From Dicaeum eximium (Eukaryota > Chordata > Aves > Passeriformes > Dicaeidae): a stretch of DNA of 64,000 nt. Position numbers and translations under genes: made by a program. The notes under the pieces were generated by a model, which made no database searches, had not been told where the DNA came from, and worked only from the letters and a program-made list of their open reading frames with translations. Positions 62,801 through 64,000 of this stretch are shown here, one piece after another; position 1 is the stretch's first letter; the number at the start of each line of letters is the position of its first letter. The stretch lies in assembly GCA_013396995.1 (NCBI GenBank), contig VWZP01008291.1, forward strand, positions 242,763 to 306,762, given 5' to 3'.

Positions 62801-64000
62801 CTATAACTCTTTGGACAAGGATATTGTGGAGGACATTACCACAGAACCAGACAAAAAATAAAGCAGCATGCTAAGAGAGAAAGTTTTCACCCAAAAAGAC
62901 CTGTCTGCAGTAAAAAACAACAGGGAACATATTACAAAGTGTTTAAAAATCTTTCTCTGTTTTTCTGCCCAGCCTTCCAAGTTTATTCCACAGTGAATTG
63001 TTTTATGTAAAACGAGGATGCTGGCAAAATCAGGTATGTCTGAAGCTCTGCAACTAGGTTCAACAGATCTGCTCAAAGAGTAAATGATTTATCCGGCCTA
63101 AAACATGCACTGCAAAGCCTAGATGAAGTGGACTGTTGCCCCACATCTCAGGGGTCACCAGTTGTTGCCGCTGGAGTCCCAGTGACAGTGAATCAAGACT
63201 CTTTGACTCCAATATCAGAAGGCTTTATGATTTATTAAAATTACACCATTGTTCAGAAAGATTTGGGCTATTTCTGCCCAGATACAGAGCTAACATCTTT
63301 TCGTCTTCATGCTCAGTACCTAAACTGCTAGAATGCCCGAAAATGTTTACAAAGTCAGAGAGACAGCAATTCTTTATATCCTAGGTTGAGAAAAGCAAAC
63401 CACATCTCCCATATCAGGAGACAGGCAAAGGAATGCATTTTGTCCTTGAAACACACACACAAAGATTTGAAATCTGAAGAGAAAACCAGCTTTCCCATGG
63501 AAGGAAAAACTCAGCAAGTTTGTATCCAAGAAACTTATAAAATGTCCAGTGTCAGTGGACCAAATTTCTATCAGAGAAGAAAGGTTTAAGCCACCTGAAT
63601 CTGCATTTCACTACTTCCAACACTTCTGAGTATATTAAAATATTAATAAAGTGTTACATTGAGTTTCATTTTTTTAATAGATGAACCTACCTCACTGGTA
63701 TGAAATTTGCACCTCGGAAGGCAAAATGAATTACATACCACATGCACAAGGATTTACCAGCAGGAGCTAGAGAAGCTTTGTCTGCAGTAGTGTCACAGCC
63801 AACAGCTTCCATGTCGGATGACACTGCTGTGACTAAATAGCCCATTTTCCTCAGTTTGAGGATGCCCTTCCTGCGTGCTACACATGCATAACTGGAGGAA
63901 ATTAAGAATGGTAAATGCAGGCCAAGTGACAAGAATGACACCTTGACAGTAGGTGTCACAGTTCCTCAAAAGCTCTCCCAAGTGAAACAGGACTTCCCCA
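62801..64000. other. Right edge: LTR fragment and unassigned DNA
   Basis: Apart from the LTR fragment at 63133-63275, no feature recognised. The 90-codon minus-strand ORF at 63687-63959 has no motif I know. Confidence 0.5.
63133..63275 (-). mobile_element. Avian ERV LTR fragment
   Basis: The segment with GACTCTTTGACTCCAATATC then AGAAGGCTTTATGATTTATT resembles an LTR common in bird genomes, in reverse orientation (the AATAAA is read on the minus strand). Only one edge region is preserved; the outer limits are uncertain. Confidence 0.55.

Overview
The window reads as vertebrate, and specifically avian, nuclear DNA. It is AT-rich, it has one gene split into small exons with GT-AG introns, and it is scattered with copies of CR1, the dominant LINE of birds. 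Two LTR sequences in one intron (about 14500-15660) and another near 63130-63270 look like LTR families I know from songbird genomes, so a passerine is my best guess. That rests on recognition, not on a search.

One protein-coding gene is clear. It lies on the minus strand, runs from the start codon at 40941 to the stop codon at 6636, and encodes a choline transporter-like protein of the SLC44 family. I assign it to SLC44A5 (CTL5). All 22 coding exons could be joined by hand with matching phases. They give an uninterrupted reading frame of 2148 nt (715 residues plus stop), close to the roughly 719 residues of the human protein. No frameshift, missing exon or internal stop was found. The intron after exon 13 has the signals of a minor-class (U12-dependent) intron.

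Layout: 1-6635 is the downstream flank and undefined 3' UTR, with a short CpG-dense block (1484-1660), low-complexity tracts, a trinucleotide repeat and an exon-like segment on the plus strand (4752-4965). 6636-40941 is SLC44A5. Its introns hold CR1 fragments, a 10-bp minisatellite inside one of them, two adjacent LTRs, and several hairpins. 40942-64000 is upstream or intergenic DNA with no recognisable coding exon. It holds a CpG-island-like block (about 47780-48115) that could be the promoter or a noncoding first exon of SLC44A5, two long CR1 copies, and one LTR fragment.

I see no prokaryotic genes, operons, CRISPR arrays, rRNA or convincing tRNA. Apart from the splice-site, hairpin and CpG-block observations, this is an ordinary avian gene neighbourhood, and I do not see a new multi-gene system.
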